From NCBI GenBank assembly GCA_964036045.1, contig OZ038382.1:148378961-148442960 (forward strand): a stretch of 64,000 nucleotides of DNA, written 5' to 3'. A model generated the notes under the pieces. That model was not told the origin of the DNA. It worked only from the letters and a program-made list of their open reading frames with translations, and made no database searches. The DNA is from Eutreptiella sp. 'Long Island Sound 2002'. Taxonomy: Eukaryota; Euglenozoa; Euglenophyceae; Eutreptiales; Eutreptiaceae. Position numbers and translations under genes: made by a program. Positions 9,877-21,409 of the stretch are shown one piece after another (position 1 is the stretch's first letter; each line of letters opens with the position of its first letter).

Positions 9877-11890
9877 GAGAACGAGTCAAACATGAATGAG
9901 TTGGGCAGCCTGATGCCACTTTTGTGAGCAATAAATTCTTAAGGGAAAGTGGTAGATGTTTGGTTCTCTGCGTCAAGGCAAGCCTGATTGATTTCTTGAT
10001 TTTCAAAAATTATTCATGCAATTCATTTGCCCTTTATCCATGATGTGTGCATGTGGAGGGCACGTTAGCACGCGTTTGTGCTTGCCTTCGTTTGGTCGTG
10101 TATGCATTTGTTCGTGCACCTTCATCATCGCAAGCGCAAATTCGTGGATTGAAGGTTTGTGCACTTTGGTTTTTATGCGCTACACGGTGCGCTACCGCTT
10201 GCATGCCTAAGAACACGGACACCCAACACCACTCGTCTTTGTATGTTATGAACAGGTGCTGTGCGCAAGTTTTGTAATTTTCAACTTTTGCCAATTGTGA
10301 TGGTGGACTACCACCACCGCCAAGTTGCGTGGGCCATACACCTCGATTGAGTGTATAGCTGTACACGGCAATTGTAGTTTAATGCCTATGTGGCATTTGC
10401 CTGACTCCATTGCATGTGTCAACACACACGTGTGCGGGTATTTGCGCTAGTTTGAGCATTCTTGGTATTCATTTGCTTGTGTACGAGCACGGGTGTGAGA
10501 ATGTGAGCTGGAATGTCACTTCTCGGTGCATGCGCGGATATGTGCTGGCACGTGTGGAGTACACTCGTGTGTGGAGGAGTTTGCGTTCACTCTTGTGTAG
10601 GTGAGTACGAGCAAACCTCGAGTCCACAAGTGTATCTTAAGTATATGAGTACCCGTTTGCAGGTCTTGATTTGATATTTTGATTAGATGATACACAGTTC
10701 TTGCGATGATATGAACGTAGTTAGCTTTACTACCGTATACCTAGAACTCAGGGTAAGATACAGCCCGATATACGTGGATGGCTCTGAGACGCCATATTCA
10801 CCGGTCTAGGACTGTTTTTGGATTGTATGATTTTTAGGAATAATGTATGCCTACAGTTGTACTACGTTTGTACTTGGCTAGTTATATGGCCAACGTTGAG
10901 TACACCGTCATACCAGTCAAGTTGCTTACGTAGTCCCATCAGTGTACTTGTGTATATTGACTGGATATTAGTGTATATATCCTGTTTTTTTCATGCGTCT
11001 GCCTTTGAGAACCGTCGTTACTTGTGCAGTCATGGTGAACGATCACGGTGAAGATAGGGTCGAGGGGTCTTCGAGATCCGGCTCGCCCCCTGATGGGAGG
11101 CAGTCAAGCCCCAGAACAGATGGATGAAGCCGGCCTTTGGAGCTAATATGAAGCGTTGTTGCTGAGCGCGTTCTGATCAGGACTGGTGGCGCCCCTACCC
11201 CTACCACCCTGTACTCTGTAACCCTGTCTGCTGCTGCTGTGTATGCCCAGACCCCGTTTGATGTGCTTGTCCGTGGTGTACAGAATCAGGCCTCTGTCAC
11301 CCCCGACATGGTGGCTCCTGTTGCAGGTAGTGGCTGTTGAGGTACCCGGCTGCCCTCACCATGGTTTGCCGTTTTGGTGGGTTTGGTTATCCGTTTTCCT
11401 TCCTTGTTCACTGAGGTCTAGGCCACCCCCGGGAAGTGCGTTCACTTGGAAATTCAGCCGAGCGCCTAGGTCAGCTTGCTGTGCGGTAAACCTCAGTGTT
11501 TGGTGATTTGACACCGTTTGCTTTTGCCCTAACACCCGACAGGGAATACAATCAGCAATTTCCAGTGCTCACACAATAAGCTTGGCCTTGGGAGGAGCCA
11601 TTGGCCATCCATTTATGATTGACAGGTGTTTTGATCCTGCACTGCACAGAGCACTGTGCTTGTTTCGACAGGCGCCCCCATAACAAAGGTTCTCCCATTT
11701 GCCTGAGTTGACCAATGCCTTGATTGCCAGGCAGGCGCTGATGATCAGCCCCTATGGTCTCTCGCCTTGCCTGGTGTTCCCCACCGATGAGAGTAGCCTC
11801 GTGTCCAACGACAACTTTGTGTGTTTCCCTGGCTCGGCCGCCGGTTAATGTGACGACCGTTACTGGACCATGTGGAAGCTCCCCAAGTTC
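9877..11890. other. No gene seen in this part of element C
   Basis: G/T-rich stretches near 10.0-10.6 kb and scattered short frames only. I find no gag, protease, RT or integrase motif on either strand. Confidence 0.45.
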
Positions 11891-12015
11891 GCCTGCACTG
11901 ACACCAGCAACGTGCGCCTGCACTGACGCAAGCCAAGGTCGCCTGCACTGACACCAGCAAGGTTTGGCTGCACTGACGCCAGCCACGCTCAAATGCACTG
12001 AGTCCAGCCATGCGC
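11891..12015. repeat. Five copies of a 25-bp tandem repeat
   Basis: (G/A)(C/G/A)(C/A)TGCACTGA recurs at 11891, 11916, 11941, 11966 and 11991, exactly 25 bases apart, followed by (C/G)(A/G)C(C/A)AGCCA-like sequence. Divergence increases toward the right end. Minus-strand frames over it (11552-12028) show the repeat as peptide but have no other support. Confidence 0.85.
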
Positions 12016-13813
12016 TGCTCGAGGCCAATGATGGCTGCAGGGCCTACCCTCAGTGCTGCATCCGACTGGCTGCCTAGGACTCCGTCAAGCAGGTGCAGGT
12101 GACGTTTTTCTTGGTTCGGAAGCCTGGTCAGACTGCTGCTGCTTCGCCCTATCCTCCTGCTGGGCGATGACGCCATTACCAGCGAGAAGAACGTGAAGTT
12201 TGAAGCCCCATCGACAACAAGAGGGCGACCCGGCCATCAGGTGCTCAGTGCACGTGTGTCTCCCAGAGGACAGCATCGACTCCGCCGAGAATCCCAGGAA
12301 ACCGAGCATCACCCGGGCACCCCTGCGGGCTAGCCCAGGCACCCCTGCCAGGCCCTGCCTTATTTCTGGCTAAAGGTATTTTGGGGGCCCTTTGCCCTCA
12401 TTTTTGGGACGTCAAATTTGGCAAGCCCGTTCAAGGGAATATCCTTCCCCTAGGATAGGTAACACCAAGCCAGAGGGGCGGGGGGTTATGAAAAATCAGC
12501 TCTCCTGCACGCATTTTCTGTGCAAGGAGGCAGACACCCCCCTCATACACATGGTGCTTGCGTGGGCGCTTCGCTTGGGCGCCAATGAATCAAGTGTGCC
12601 TACTCCTAACCCTGTTCTTCTTTCACTCCTCCTCCTGTTCCCCTCTCTCGTTTCATGATAAAGACTGGATTTTTCAAGAACGAAAATTCTGTGGGTAACG
12701 TGTGCCCTGTCCTGCAGTGCCGTAGGTCTGTAATGAATTCACAGGGGTAGTGTTTAGAGGGTTTGTGGATTGACAGTGATTTGCCAGGGGCCTGCAGCAG
12801 CCACTTAGGCGCTCAGGTGAATTTTTCCGCTTTTTCAGACTGGCACCGCCTCCTGATGCAAGGCCTCTGGCCCTGTTAGGTCCAGCGAGGCCCGTCAAGG
12901 GGGTGAAGACCTGGGCTAACTCCTGAGAGGTGCCCAGGTTTCCTTCAGTCGCACTCCGCATTTCCGTCCTGAGCAACCTTGTGTGCGTACTTGTGTTACT
13001 CCTTTCCTGCAACATGTACCCGACGTGGCTGTGCTTGACGGAGCGGCGTGCTTGCGCTGGCCCTTATGATCCGGGAGTGGGCCTGGTCCATCGACGCGCA
13101 GCAGCTGCCGGCAGTGAAGCAGGGTGCCTAATTTTTTTCCTAGTTCTGAGAGAGTGTGCTGGAGGTGTTCCTGGGGTAACTGGAAGTATCGAAGGTTTTT
13201 TCATGTCTATGTAGGAAGTCCACATGTGTCCGTCCCATAGTCCATATTGTGTGTGCTACTGTGTGTGCCACCGAGTGTGATCAGAGCAACCGGTATTACC
13301 ACGGAAGTGTATATCACCCGCCGAGCATAAATCCGTATAGCAGCTGAGGAGTGAGTCACTGTTGTTAGAGAAAACTCCGCTGCAACCTAGGTTGATGCAG
13401 TTACAGTGTATTACTCGTACGTTTACCTGGGAGGTACTTAGAGGAGATGACCTGATCCGTGAGATAGAGAGTATCCTATGTAAATGAGAACTCCTTGTGA
13501 TGTAACGTACTATGACGGAGATATACTAAATTTCACTGATTGACTAAGCGGACAGATTTACAAGCTGAGGTAACCGGTAGATATGACTCAGGTGAATACA
13601 CACTGTGAGGTGAACAGTACTCAGCTAGTTTTGTCTGGTGAAGGTAGTGTTTAGAATACACAGTGTCCTGTGTCACGTCTGTGATACTCTGATGCACGGT
13701 TGTATTTGAGGTTTATTGGTGCACAGATTCATTGCTTGTGTACTGCTGTGAGTGCGACGCAGTTATAGTGATACCCCCGTTGTCAGCCCTGTGGTGGCAA
13801 CTACAGGCCTTGC
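12016..13813. other. No gene seen
   Basis: Only short frames lacking motifs on both strands. The segment is part of the non-coding interior of element C. Confidence 0.4.
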
Positions 13814-14027
13814 CGATTTGAGGCCAGGGGGATGATTGAGACAACCCTCTGATGCTGTTGGTCTCACTGTGCTGGCACTTGTTTCCTTGTGTCTACGTAT
13901 GCTAGCCAGTGTGTGTTTGCTGATTCAAGGCCAGGGGGATGATTCAGAGGACCCTCTGATGGTGTCGGTCTCACTGTGCTGGCAATTGTTTGCTTGTGTC
14001 TATGTATGCTAGCCAGTGTGTGTGTGG
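13814..14027. repeat. Tandem duplication of a 107-bp unit
   Basis: AGGCCAGGGGGATGATT occurs at 13821 and 13928, and the two copies agree up to GCTAGCCAGTGTGTGT with about a dozen differences. It lies in the non-coding interior of element C. Confidence 0.8.
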
Positions 14028-14103
14028 GCGTGAGTATCTGTGCGCGCGTGTTCGGCGTCACGAGATGTACCCCGCGCATACCCCCCAAAGACATTGGCTT
14101 CTC

Positions 14104-14131
14104 CTGTGCACTGTGCACTGTGCACTGTGCA
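14104..14131. repeat. Four perfect copies of heptamer CTGTGCA
   Basis: CTGTGCA repeats at 14104, 14111, 14118 and 14125, followed by a degenerate fifth copy. It is a microsatellite. Confidence 0.85.
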
Positions 14132-17100
14132 CTGTTGCGATGCGTGCAGTGGTATGGAATATGGAGTTTCAGCTTTAGTTGCATGTATAGTGTTTTGTAC
14201 CCGCTTACCTCCCTGTGGTTGCCGCAAAAATCAGTGTCGTTCTCGCCTGTGTTTGCGTGTAATGTGAGGTGGTACCCAGTTGTGCATTACATGACGCTGA
14301 GGATGGTCATGCCCTCAGAGTAAGGCAGTCTGTGGCAAGGACTGGGGGAGTGATGACCCTTCACCGTACCTGAGTCCGGAAGAAGCCAGAGATCTAGTTT
14401 ACTGTCTGTACCTTTTTGGCATGCTTCGTCTGATACGGGGATAGCTGGTAACTGCCTAGGGTGATGCAGTTAGTATCACAGTTGACTGTAATGGAGGTCC
14501 AGAGGTCAGTGATACCCTACAGGTGACTGAGTATACTAGTTCTTGTGCGAGAGATGAACTGAGGTTTGATGGTAATACCCCTAGTTACTCCGATGATTAC
14601 GGTCATAGCTGTGTCTACTGAAGCTATTCAGGAATGTAACAGCAGCTACACGGTTAGTTCTATTGTGATGTGCTGAGTGTTCACCTGGAGTGTCAGTCGC
14701 TGTGGCACTAATGTAACTCGGTGGCACCTTAGGACGGTCTGAGCTCTAGGAGTCGAAGGTCTGTAGTCTGATGCTGCAGCACTTCAGTGTGACTTCCTTC
14801 CGTGTATTGTCTTTCGTCTGCCCAGCTCAGCTATGGCATTCGGGAAGAGACAATTTATTTCTAGTCCTAAACAGATGTTGTTTGGACGAGGCCTCTTTGT
14901 TTTCTTGGCTCCTCGAGTTGATGTTTCATACAGAAAATACTTTCTTTATTGTCCCCCTTAAGCCTAGCTGTGTGTGCATGGCTGATTTTGAGTAACCCTT
15001 TGGGAATTCTCATGGTAGGTTTGATGTAACCTCAGGCCCGTCCTTGTGCCGCATGGCTGAAGGTCTTACTCCATGTAGTGACTACTGTACTTCTCTCCTC
15101 AGTGTCACTCACCATTTGTCTATTTTTTCCCCAACCATGGGCAGGTTGGCCCTCCGTCAGGAGTGGCAAGCCCTGGCGACACCCCCGCTATATGGGGTAG
15201 ATTTGTTTCGTGTTGGGCAATGTATGTTTATGTTTGGTTACTCACCCTGTAGTGTGCACAGAAGCCACCCTTTTGCTCCTTTGGTGGCACTTTGCAGTGT
15301 TTTTATGAATCACTCTGTTCTAGACCCTGTAGTGGTACTGGCGGTACAATGGGCAAATGGGTGGTATGGAAAGTCTGACGCGTATGAGTGAGTCTGCTTT
15401 CACCACTAAAGGAGCTGTGTATGATTTTGCCCTGTGGCTGCTGTGATATGACCTTCCCTAGTTTGCCCAGGAGGCATGTTTTGTAACGCCCTGAAGGCCA
15501 GTTTGAAGGCCAAGGCATAGTGTACGTGAGACAGGTTTCAGAGCGGATCACTGTCGCCACTATTTTGCAATTGCGACTGACTACTACTATATGTAGCTGA
15601 AGTACTGGATACCCTGGTGATGAGTCTCTGTGACCCTGGGAGGACGAGTACCCTTACGGTGTGAGCCTATTGGCCATACTAAGCACAGCCTAAGTTACAT
15701 GTGTTTACAACCACTAGGTGAGTGAGGACAGCCTACTATGTACTTGAGTATATTGGCTGTAACGCCAGTACAGGAAACCCTTGTGTATAGCAACCACGAT
15801 GTTGTAGCCTGTGGTGCTGTACTGTGTATTATTTCAGGAGTATAGTACGAGTAACCCTGAGTGTCACGGAATCCCCCTTTAGGTGAGTAACCTCTGGACT
15901 CTAGTGAACATAGATGACTTTACTGTATTGCTATAGCTTAGCCTTAGTCAGCCAGACAGATAAACCCTTAGGCCTGCAAGACAGCCTACTGCACGTAGTC
16001 TGGTTCTAGCGCTGTGAGAGCACCACTGAGTAGCAGCCAGACTGAGTAGCAGCCTGTAGTGAATCTGAGGTAGAGTGTATGTGTAAACATAGAGGTAAGT
16101 TTGCCGCACTCAGTGGCCTTGTAACTGATTTCCTGGACTGCCTGAATCTGTGACGAGCAGGTAAGTCTTTCTGTCTAGGAGAATGATAGGGTTGGGCTAG
16201 GGCAATGTCAGGAGGAGACGTACTGACCTGGGAGACCTGTAGGGAGAAAATAACCCCTTTGGCGAACATGTGCATGGAGTCATGACCACTGCACCACGGC
16301 GGGTATGACTCTGCCGGTCATGTATTCCGCCAACGGTCTCCGAGCATCTCAGTAGAACCCTCCTGCCCCCAGCCAAACTTCTGCGGATGATCAGCAGTAG
16401 TGCCTTGTAAGTTAATCTGCAGTGTACGGAAGAGGTACGGTCGTACTTGGTTTGTAAACTGAGGCTCTGTAAAGCCAACCGCTGCACTTTAGTGCCAGAC
16501 AGTCACCAGTGGGTCATCAATAGAGTCTGTTTCCATGTGGATGTATTTTCCGGTTGAGCGTGTTTTGGGAAATTCTATGTTCCCAGAATTTGCTTACATG
16601 GTACCTCTGTCTTCAGCTGTCGCGTCTGAGGTTACCATTATCCGTCATGCAGCTTTAAGTTTGTGTGACCTTTTGAGTGTCCAATTTTCTTTTCAAAGTA
16701 CTGTTGCCACAGATAGTGGCCAACGAGCAGTCCTACACCCCAAGGTTCAGGACCCATCTTGTCGGCACTGCGCTTGTCCTATGCAGGGGTTGCTCTTGTT
16801 TCGTCATTCTCGGCATTTCCAACCCTGCCCAAGGTCTGCATTCCCCAGTAGCTGTGTCACAGTGCGCTCTGCGAACCACTTCTGTTGCACCAGGAAGGGT
16901 ACCGGCTCCTCTGCAGAATGCCTGTTGAGGAAGCCGCTGATGCTGCGCAAGGAACTGTTCCCCCGTCCAGAAACCAGGTGAAAGCCAGATCGCCAGCGCT
17001 ACTCTTCATTGGAGCAGCTGCCCTGCTGGTTGCTGGTGACGCCGGGTTGCTGCGAGCAGTGCAGGGACATCACACAGGGAGTATCGTGAACCAACAGTCA

Positions 17101-18175
17101 GTTTTGAGGTACACGTGGAGCAGGGCTGCTGCTGGTGCCGCGGGGAGGCCGACGTTGGTGGATAGGGCTGGCTACCACCTTGAGGGTGTAAATATGAGAC
17201 CATTATTTTCATTGGGACCAGTTTGACAACAGTGGAAGGGTTTGTCAATGCGATCACCTTCCTCAGTGTTCGTCCCTAGTAACGTGATAAGTATCACATT
17301 GAAGGCTGTTGATTTCCTCTTCACTGGAGACCCTGCAACTGGGACCTGATGTAGATACGCTGGAAGGTAGGACCCCTCTGTGTTTCAGAAGTTTTTGCCT
17401 GTGTTAGCCCTGCTTTCCGCGTGTTTCAGCAGGTGCGTACCCCCCCCTCGGGTATATACTTGACGGATGTTTCTCATATGCATGTAGTGCATAACCCTAT
17501 GGTAGAGGTCTGTGGACTTGACGGCTTATTGCCTTTTTGTTTTGAGGGGCAGGCAGCTGGAATCCTTCTGGGTAGGGCTGAGGATTGCCCTGTGTTCCGC
17601 TTTTCGTGGTTTTGGGATGAATCTCCCGGACTTTCCCTGATGCCAACCTTCCTGTGAGTCTCCTGATGTCTTGCCTAGGGGCTCAAATGATCATTCCAGC
17701 TGCCACTTCATCAGTGAGCACCTGGACCAGGGTGACTGATAGTCAGAGTGCTCCAGGCCTGGTAACCGTGGTTTGGACCCTCTTGGCCTTGGCAAGCCGA
17801 CTGAATACCTGCAGTTTGAGTTGCGTGAGCTTGACCAGACATGAGTAAGCCGGAAGCCAGCAACGTGATTGACGGGATAGCCAGCTCTTTCCATGAGCTG
17901 AGCACTGACCGCCTGCAGCCACACTCGATGGTTTCGGAGTCTGCAGCCATTCTGTGAGTGTGATGTTTTTCTTGATACTCATTGCCTTATCCCAGTTTCT
18001 CCAAAGATGTCAGGTGACAAGTTAGTTAGTCGGATTTCAGTTGTCCATTCCAGTCAGGTGTTCACCTGTCAGTCCTCAGTCAGCTATCTGTACAGTCTGT
18101 TATGTCTTGTCAGGTTCGTCTGTTGGAGTTTGCAGACCAGCGCCCCCGTAGACACCCCCACTTCCAGTCTGAGGT
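14132..18175. other. No gene seen; interior of element C
   Basis: Four kilobases with short unrelated frames. The longest (16535-16981, 16885-17226, 17421-17657) lack recognisable domains. If element C ever carried pol it is no longer detectable by eye. Confidence 0.4.
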
Positions 18176-18186
18176 CTGGGGGGGAG
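18176..18186 (+). promoter_or_regulatory. Polypurine tract of element C
   Basis: CTGGGGGGGAG lies directly before the second LTR copy, where plus-strand DNA synthesis would be primed. Confidence 0.6.
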
Positions 18187-18679
18187 TAAGAGAAACCTGC
18201 TTTCCCTCGTTTTGCCTTAAGGGCGCTACGGTCACGGCAACAGCGTTGCACTGTACATAAAGATGCAAATACAGATACAGATACAGATGGACTGTGGTAC
18301 GGTACTGATTTGTACTGACAAATCTGTCCTTCGTTGATTGTCGCGCCGCTTGCGGGCCGCGACCAGAGTCTGAAGTGACGTATGGAGATAATGTTTGATT
18401 TATCGAGGTCAAGACATTATAGATTAGTTTCCGGCTGTTTTGTCACATTTTGCAATTGCCGCTATCTTGTTAACTCTTGCATGCATTCATTGCATTCATG
18501 CATGCGTGGGATATTCTTGGTTGATTAGTTCCAGTGCTCGCACGTAGCAGCATACTGTTCGCATGTGAGGTAAATATATGAGCATGGCAAATAGGATCCA
18601 CTTGCGTTGCTTTGGTTGGATTGCATTTCCCGGAGTTGTCACATGATTACAATCGTTTCGTTCCATTGTCTTTTAGACA
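18187..18679 (+). repeat. 3' LTR of element C
   Basis: Second copy of the 493-bp LTR. It starts TAAGAGAAACCTGC (terminal TG mutated to TA) and ends TTTTAGACA. It is colinear with 8320-8812 without large gaps. Confidence 0.8.
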
Positions 18680-19075
18680 TGGTATCGTGGACGCGGGACG
18701 TCCCACCTCGGGTAGCGCTCCGTCATCGGGGCCGGGCTGGGGGTGCTGTTTGGGGCACCATCCTTCGCCGGTGCAGTGGCCCTGGTTCCACGAGGGGCAG
18801 AGACTGGGCACGCTGCCCGCCGGCGGCGCAGGTTCCGCGGACGTGCTGCCCGTGGAGGGCTCCGATATTTCCTCCAGGCCGGAGTCCGTGCCCGCGTCCT
18901 CTTGTGGGGGGTCACCTTCGCCGCCTCTGAGTCCCAGCGCCCTGATGACCTCGTGTGCTGCGTCCAGCGTCGAAGATTGGGGGCGTGTTTTGCGTGGGGC
19001 CGCGGGTTCCGCCATTGTTGTGTCGCTGTGCCTAAGAGCAGGGGGTGGGGTGCGGATTTCCGATGGCTGGTGCAC
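18647..19075 (-). CDS. Partial acidic/proline-rich protein with one CCCH zinc finger
   Basis: The minus-strand frame has an MHQPSEIRTPP start, an acidic, proline- and serine-rich stretch, then CPSWNQGHCTGEGWCPKQH (C-x7-C-x5-C-x3-H), the spacing of RNA-binding CCCH fingers. The last ~11 codons run into the 3' LTR of element C, so the true C-terminus was lost when C inserted. From memory, single CCCH fingers of this kind occur in dinoflagellate retroelement polyproteins, so this may be a gag fragment rather than a host gene. The other strand and frames also lack stops here, which lowers confidence. Confidence 0.4.
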   Translation of the reverse strand: MHQPSEIRTPPPALRHSDTTMAEPAAPRKTRPQSSTLDAAHEVIRALGLRGGEGDPPQEDAGTDSGLEEISEPSTGSTSAEPAPPAGSVPSLCPSWNQGHCTGEGWCPKQHPQPGPDDGALPEVGRPASTIPCLKDNGTKRL

Positions 19076-19149
19076 GTGCTGTGGGCGCGGCGGGGCGTGG
19101 GTGGGGGAGCTCGTACGCCGGTTCCGCGGGCCGGCATTCGTGTGTGCGT

Positions 19150-21409
19150 GTGGGCACTAGGTGCTCCCCCCCGGCGGTCCGTGGCGGCCCCGTTGCGGGG
19201 GGCTTCCGAGGCCGGGCGCTCTCCCCCCTCCGGCTGCCCTCCTCCTGGGGGCTGTCGGGGCCCGCTGCCCACGTGCTGTGGGCACAGGTGTGCGGGTACG
19301 GGGTCCAGCGCTGTCCCCGTGGCCCGTATGCCCTGTGTTCCTCAGGGGCGGGCTGCCTGGGTTTCGCGGCCCGCGTGTCCGTTGTCAGGGGCGTCTGCGG
19401 TCAGGCGCTCCCCCTCCTGTTCGCCCTCTGGGCGGGCTGTTGGGGTCCGTCATCCACTCGCGGGTGTGCGGGTGTGGGGGCCTGGCGCTGTCCCCTCGGC
19501 TTGCATGCCCTGTGGGGGCCGCGCTCCGCGGGGGTGGTGGGGGCCGTCCCCGGGGGGGTGGCCCGCCACCGTTGTGAGGGGCGTCTGGTGTCAGGCGCTG
19601 TCCCTCCCCCGGTCGCCCGCCCTCTGGGCGGGCCGTCGGGGTCCGCCACCCACATGCTGTGGGCGCGAGTGTGCGGATGTGGGGGCCTGGCATTGTCCTC
19701 TCGGCCTGCATGCCCTCCGGGAGCTGCGTGCCGCGGGGGTGGTTGGGGGCCGCCCCCAGGGGGGGTGGCCTGCCACCGTTGTGAGGGGCATCTGGTGTCA
19801 GACGCTATTCCTCCCCCAGCCGCCCGCCCTCTGGGGCGGGTAGCCAGGGTTCCGCGACCCGTGTGTCCCAGGTGCGGTCGGTGCGGTCGTGGGGACGCAG
19901 CACCGGCCCCACAGCGTGCGCCCTTGCAGGCCGGCGTTGCTCGCTGTGGGGGTGGCGGAAGGGCGTCCCCGGGGGGGCTGCCTTCCACTGTTGCGAGGGG
20001 CGTCTGATGTCAGGCGCTCCCCCTCCCCCGACTGCCCGCCCACTGGGCGGGCTGTTGGGGTCCACTACCCAGGTGCTGTGGGCGCGCGCGTGTGGGTGTG
20101 GGGGCCCAACGCTGTCCCCTTGGCCTGTATGCCCTGTGCGGGCTGCGTGCCCCGGGGGTGGCCGGGGGCCGTCCCCGGGGGGGGTGGCCTGCCGCTGTTG
20201 TGAGGGGCGTCTGGTGTCAAGCGATGTCCCTCGCCCGGCCGCCCGTCCTCTGGGGCGGGCGGCCGGGGTTCCGCGACCCGTGTGTTCCGGGTGCGGTCCG
20301 TGCGGGCGTCGGGACCCAGCACCGGTTCCACAGCGTGCGCCCTTGCGGGGCGACGTTGCTCGCTGTGGGGGTGGCGGAAGGGCGTCCCCGGGGGGGGTGC
20401 CTTCCACCGTTGTGAGGGGCGTCTGAAGTCGGGCGCTCCCCCTCCCCCGACTGCCCGCCCACTGGGCGGGCTGTTGGGGTCAGTCACCCACGTGCTGTGG
20501 GCGCGCGCGTGTGGGTCTGGGTGCCCAACACTGTCCCCTTGGCCTGCATGCCCTGTGGGGGCTGCGTGCCGCGGGGGTGGCGGGGGGCCGTCCCCGGGGG
20601 GGTGGCCTGCCACCGTTGTGAGGGGCGTCTGGTGTCAGGCGCTGTCCCTCCCCCTGCCGCCCGTCCTCTGGGGCGGGCGGCCGGGGTCCCGAGACCCGTG
20701 TGTCCCGGGTGCGGTCGGTGCGGGCGTGGGGACCCAACAACGGCCCCACAGCGTGCGCCCTTGCAGGCCGGCGTTGCTCGCTGTGGGGGTGGCGGAAGGG
20801 CGTCCCCGGGGGGGGGGTGCCTTCCACCGTTGCGAGGGGCGTCTGAGGTCAGGCGCTCCCACTCCCCCGACTGCCCGCCCACTGGGCGGGCTGTCGGGGT
20901 CTGCTACCCACGTGCTTCGGGCGCGCGCGTGTGGGTCTGGGGGCCCAACGCTGTCCCCTTGGCCTGCATGCCCTGTGGGGGCTGCGTGCCGCGGGGCTGG
21001 TGGGGGGCCTTCTCCGGGGAAGGGTGGCCTGCCACTGTTGTGAGGGGCGTCTGGTGTCAGGCGCTGTCCCTCCCCCGACCGCCCGTCCTCTTGGGCGGGC
21101 AGCCGGGGTACCGCGACCCGTGTGTTCCGGGTGCGGTCGGTGCGGGCGTGGAGACCCAGCACCGGTTCCACAGCGTGCCCCCTTGCGGGCCGGCGTTGCT
21201 CGTTGTGGGGGTGGCGGAAGGGCGTCCCCGGGGGGGGTGCACTCCACCGTTGTGAGGGGCGTCTGAGGTCAGGCGCTCCCCCTCCCCCAACTGCCCGCCC
21301 ACTGGGCGGGCTGTTGGGGTCCGCCACCCACATGCTGTGGGCGCGGGTGTGTGGGTGTGGGGGCCCTACACTTGTTCCCTTGGCCTGCATGCCCTGTGGG
21401 GGCTGCGTG
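19150..21409. repeat. GC-rich satellite, 420-bp dimer of two ~210-bp monomers (left part)
   Basis: CACTGGGCGG occurs at 20041, 20460, 20880 and 21300, giving a 419-420 bp period. Each period contains an A-type monomer (with GTTGCTCGCTGTGGG) and a B-type monomer (with CATGCCCTGTGGGGG), which share the ...TGAGGGGCGTCTG.. and CCGTCCCCGGGG parts. The left edge (about 19.2-19.8 kb) has B-type monomers at ~205-210 bp steps, so dimer order begins inside the array. The array is interrupted by element A at 21410 and resumes at 34541. All long frames within it are by-products of low stop-codon content. Confidence 0.9.
21406..21409. other. Left copy of element A target site duplication (CGTG)
   Basis: CGTG precedes the LTR start and is repeated directly after the 3' LTR at 34541-34544. 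Removing the element and one CGTG restores the B-type monomer sequence GGGGGCTGCGTGCCG. Confidence 0.85.

Larger units (their letters stand above)
8320..18679 (+). mobile_element. Element C: 10.4-kb LTR element with no intact genes
   Basis: Two direct repeats of 493 bases (8320-8812 and 18187-18679) bound it. A TGG-initial PBS-like site follows the first copy and a purine tract precedes the second, which is the expected LTR-element order. The 9.4-kb interior has no intact gag or pol and no motif I recognise, apart from a separate PBS-like site and a decayed frame near 9.2-9.9 kb. It may be a non-autonomous large LTR derivative or a heavily decayed element. No matching target duplication was found at the two ends. 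Confidence 0.65.

Noticed and set aside
14009-14323. ORFs around the CTGTGCA heptamer repeat
   Set aside because: Frames open because of the repeat (period 7 read in all frames); no other support.
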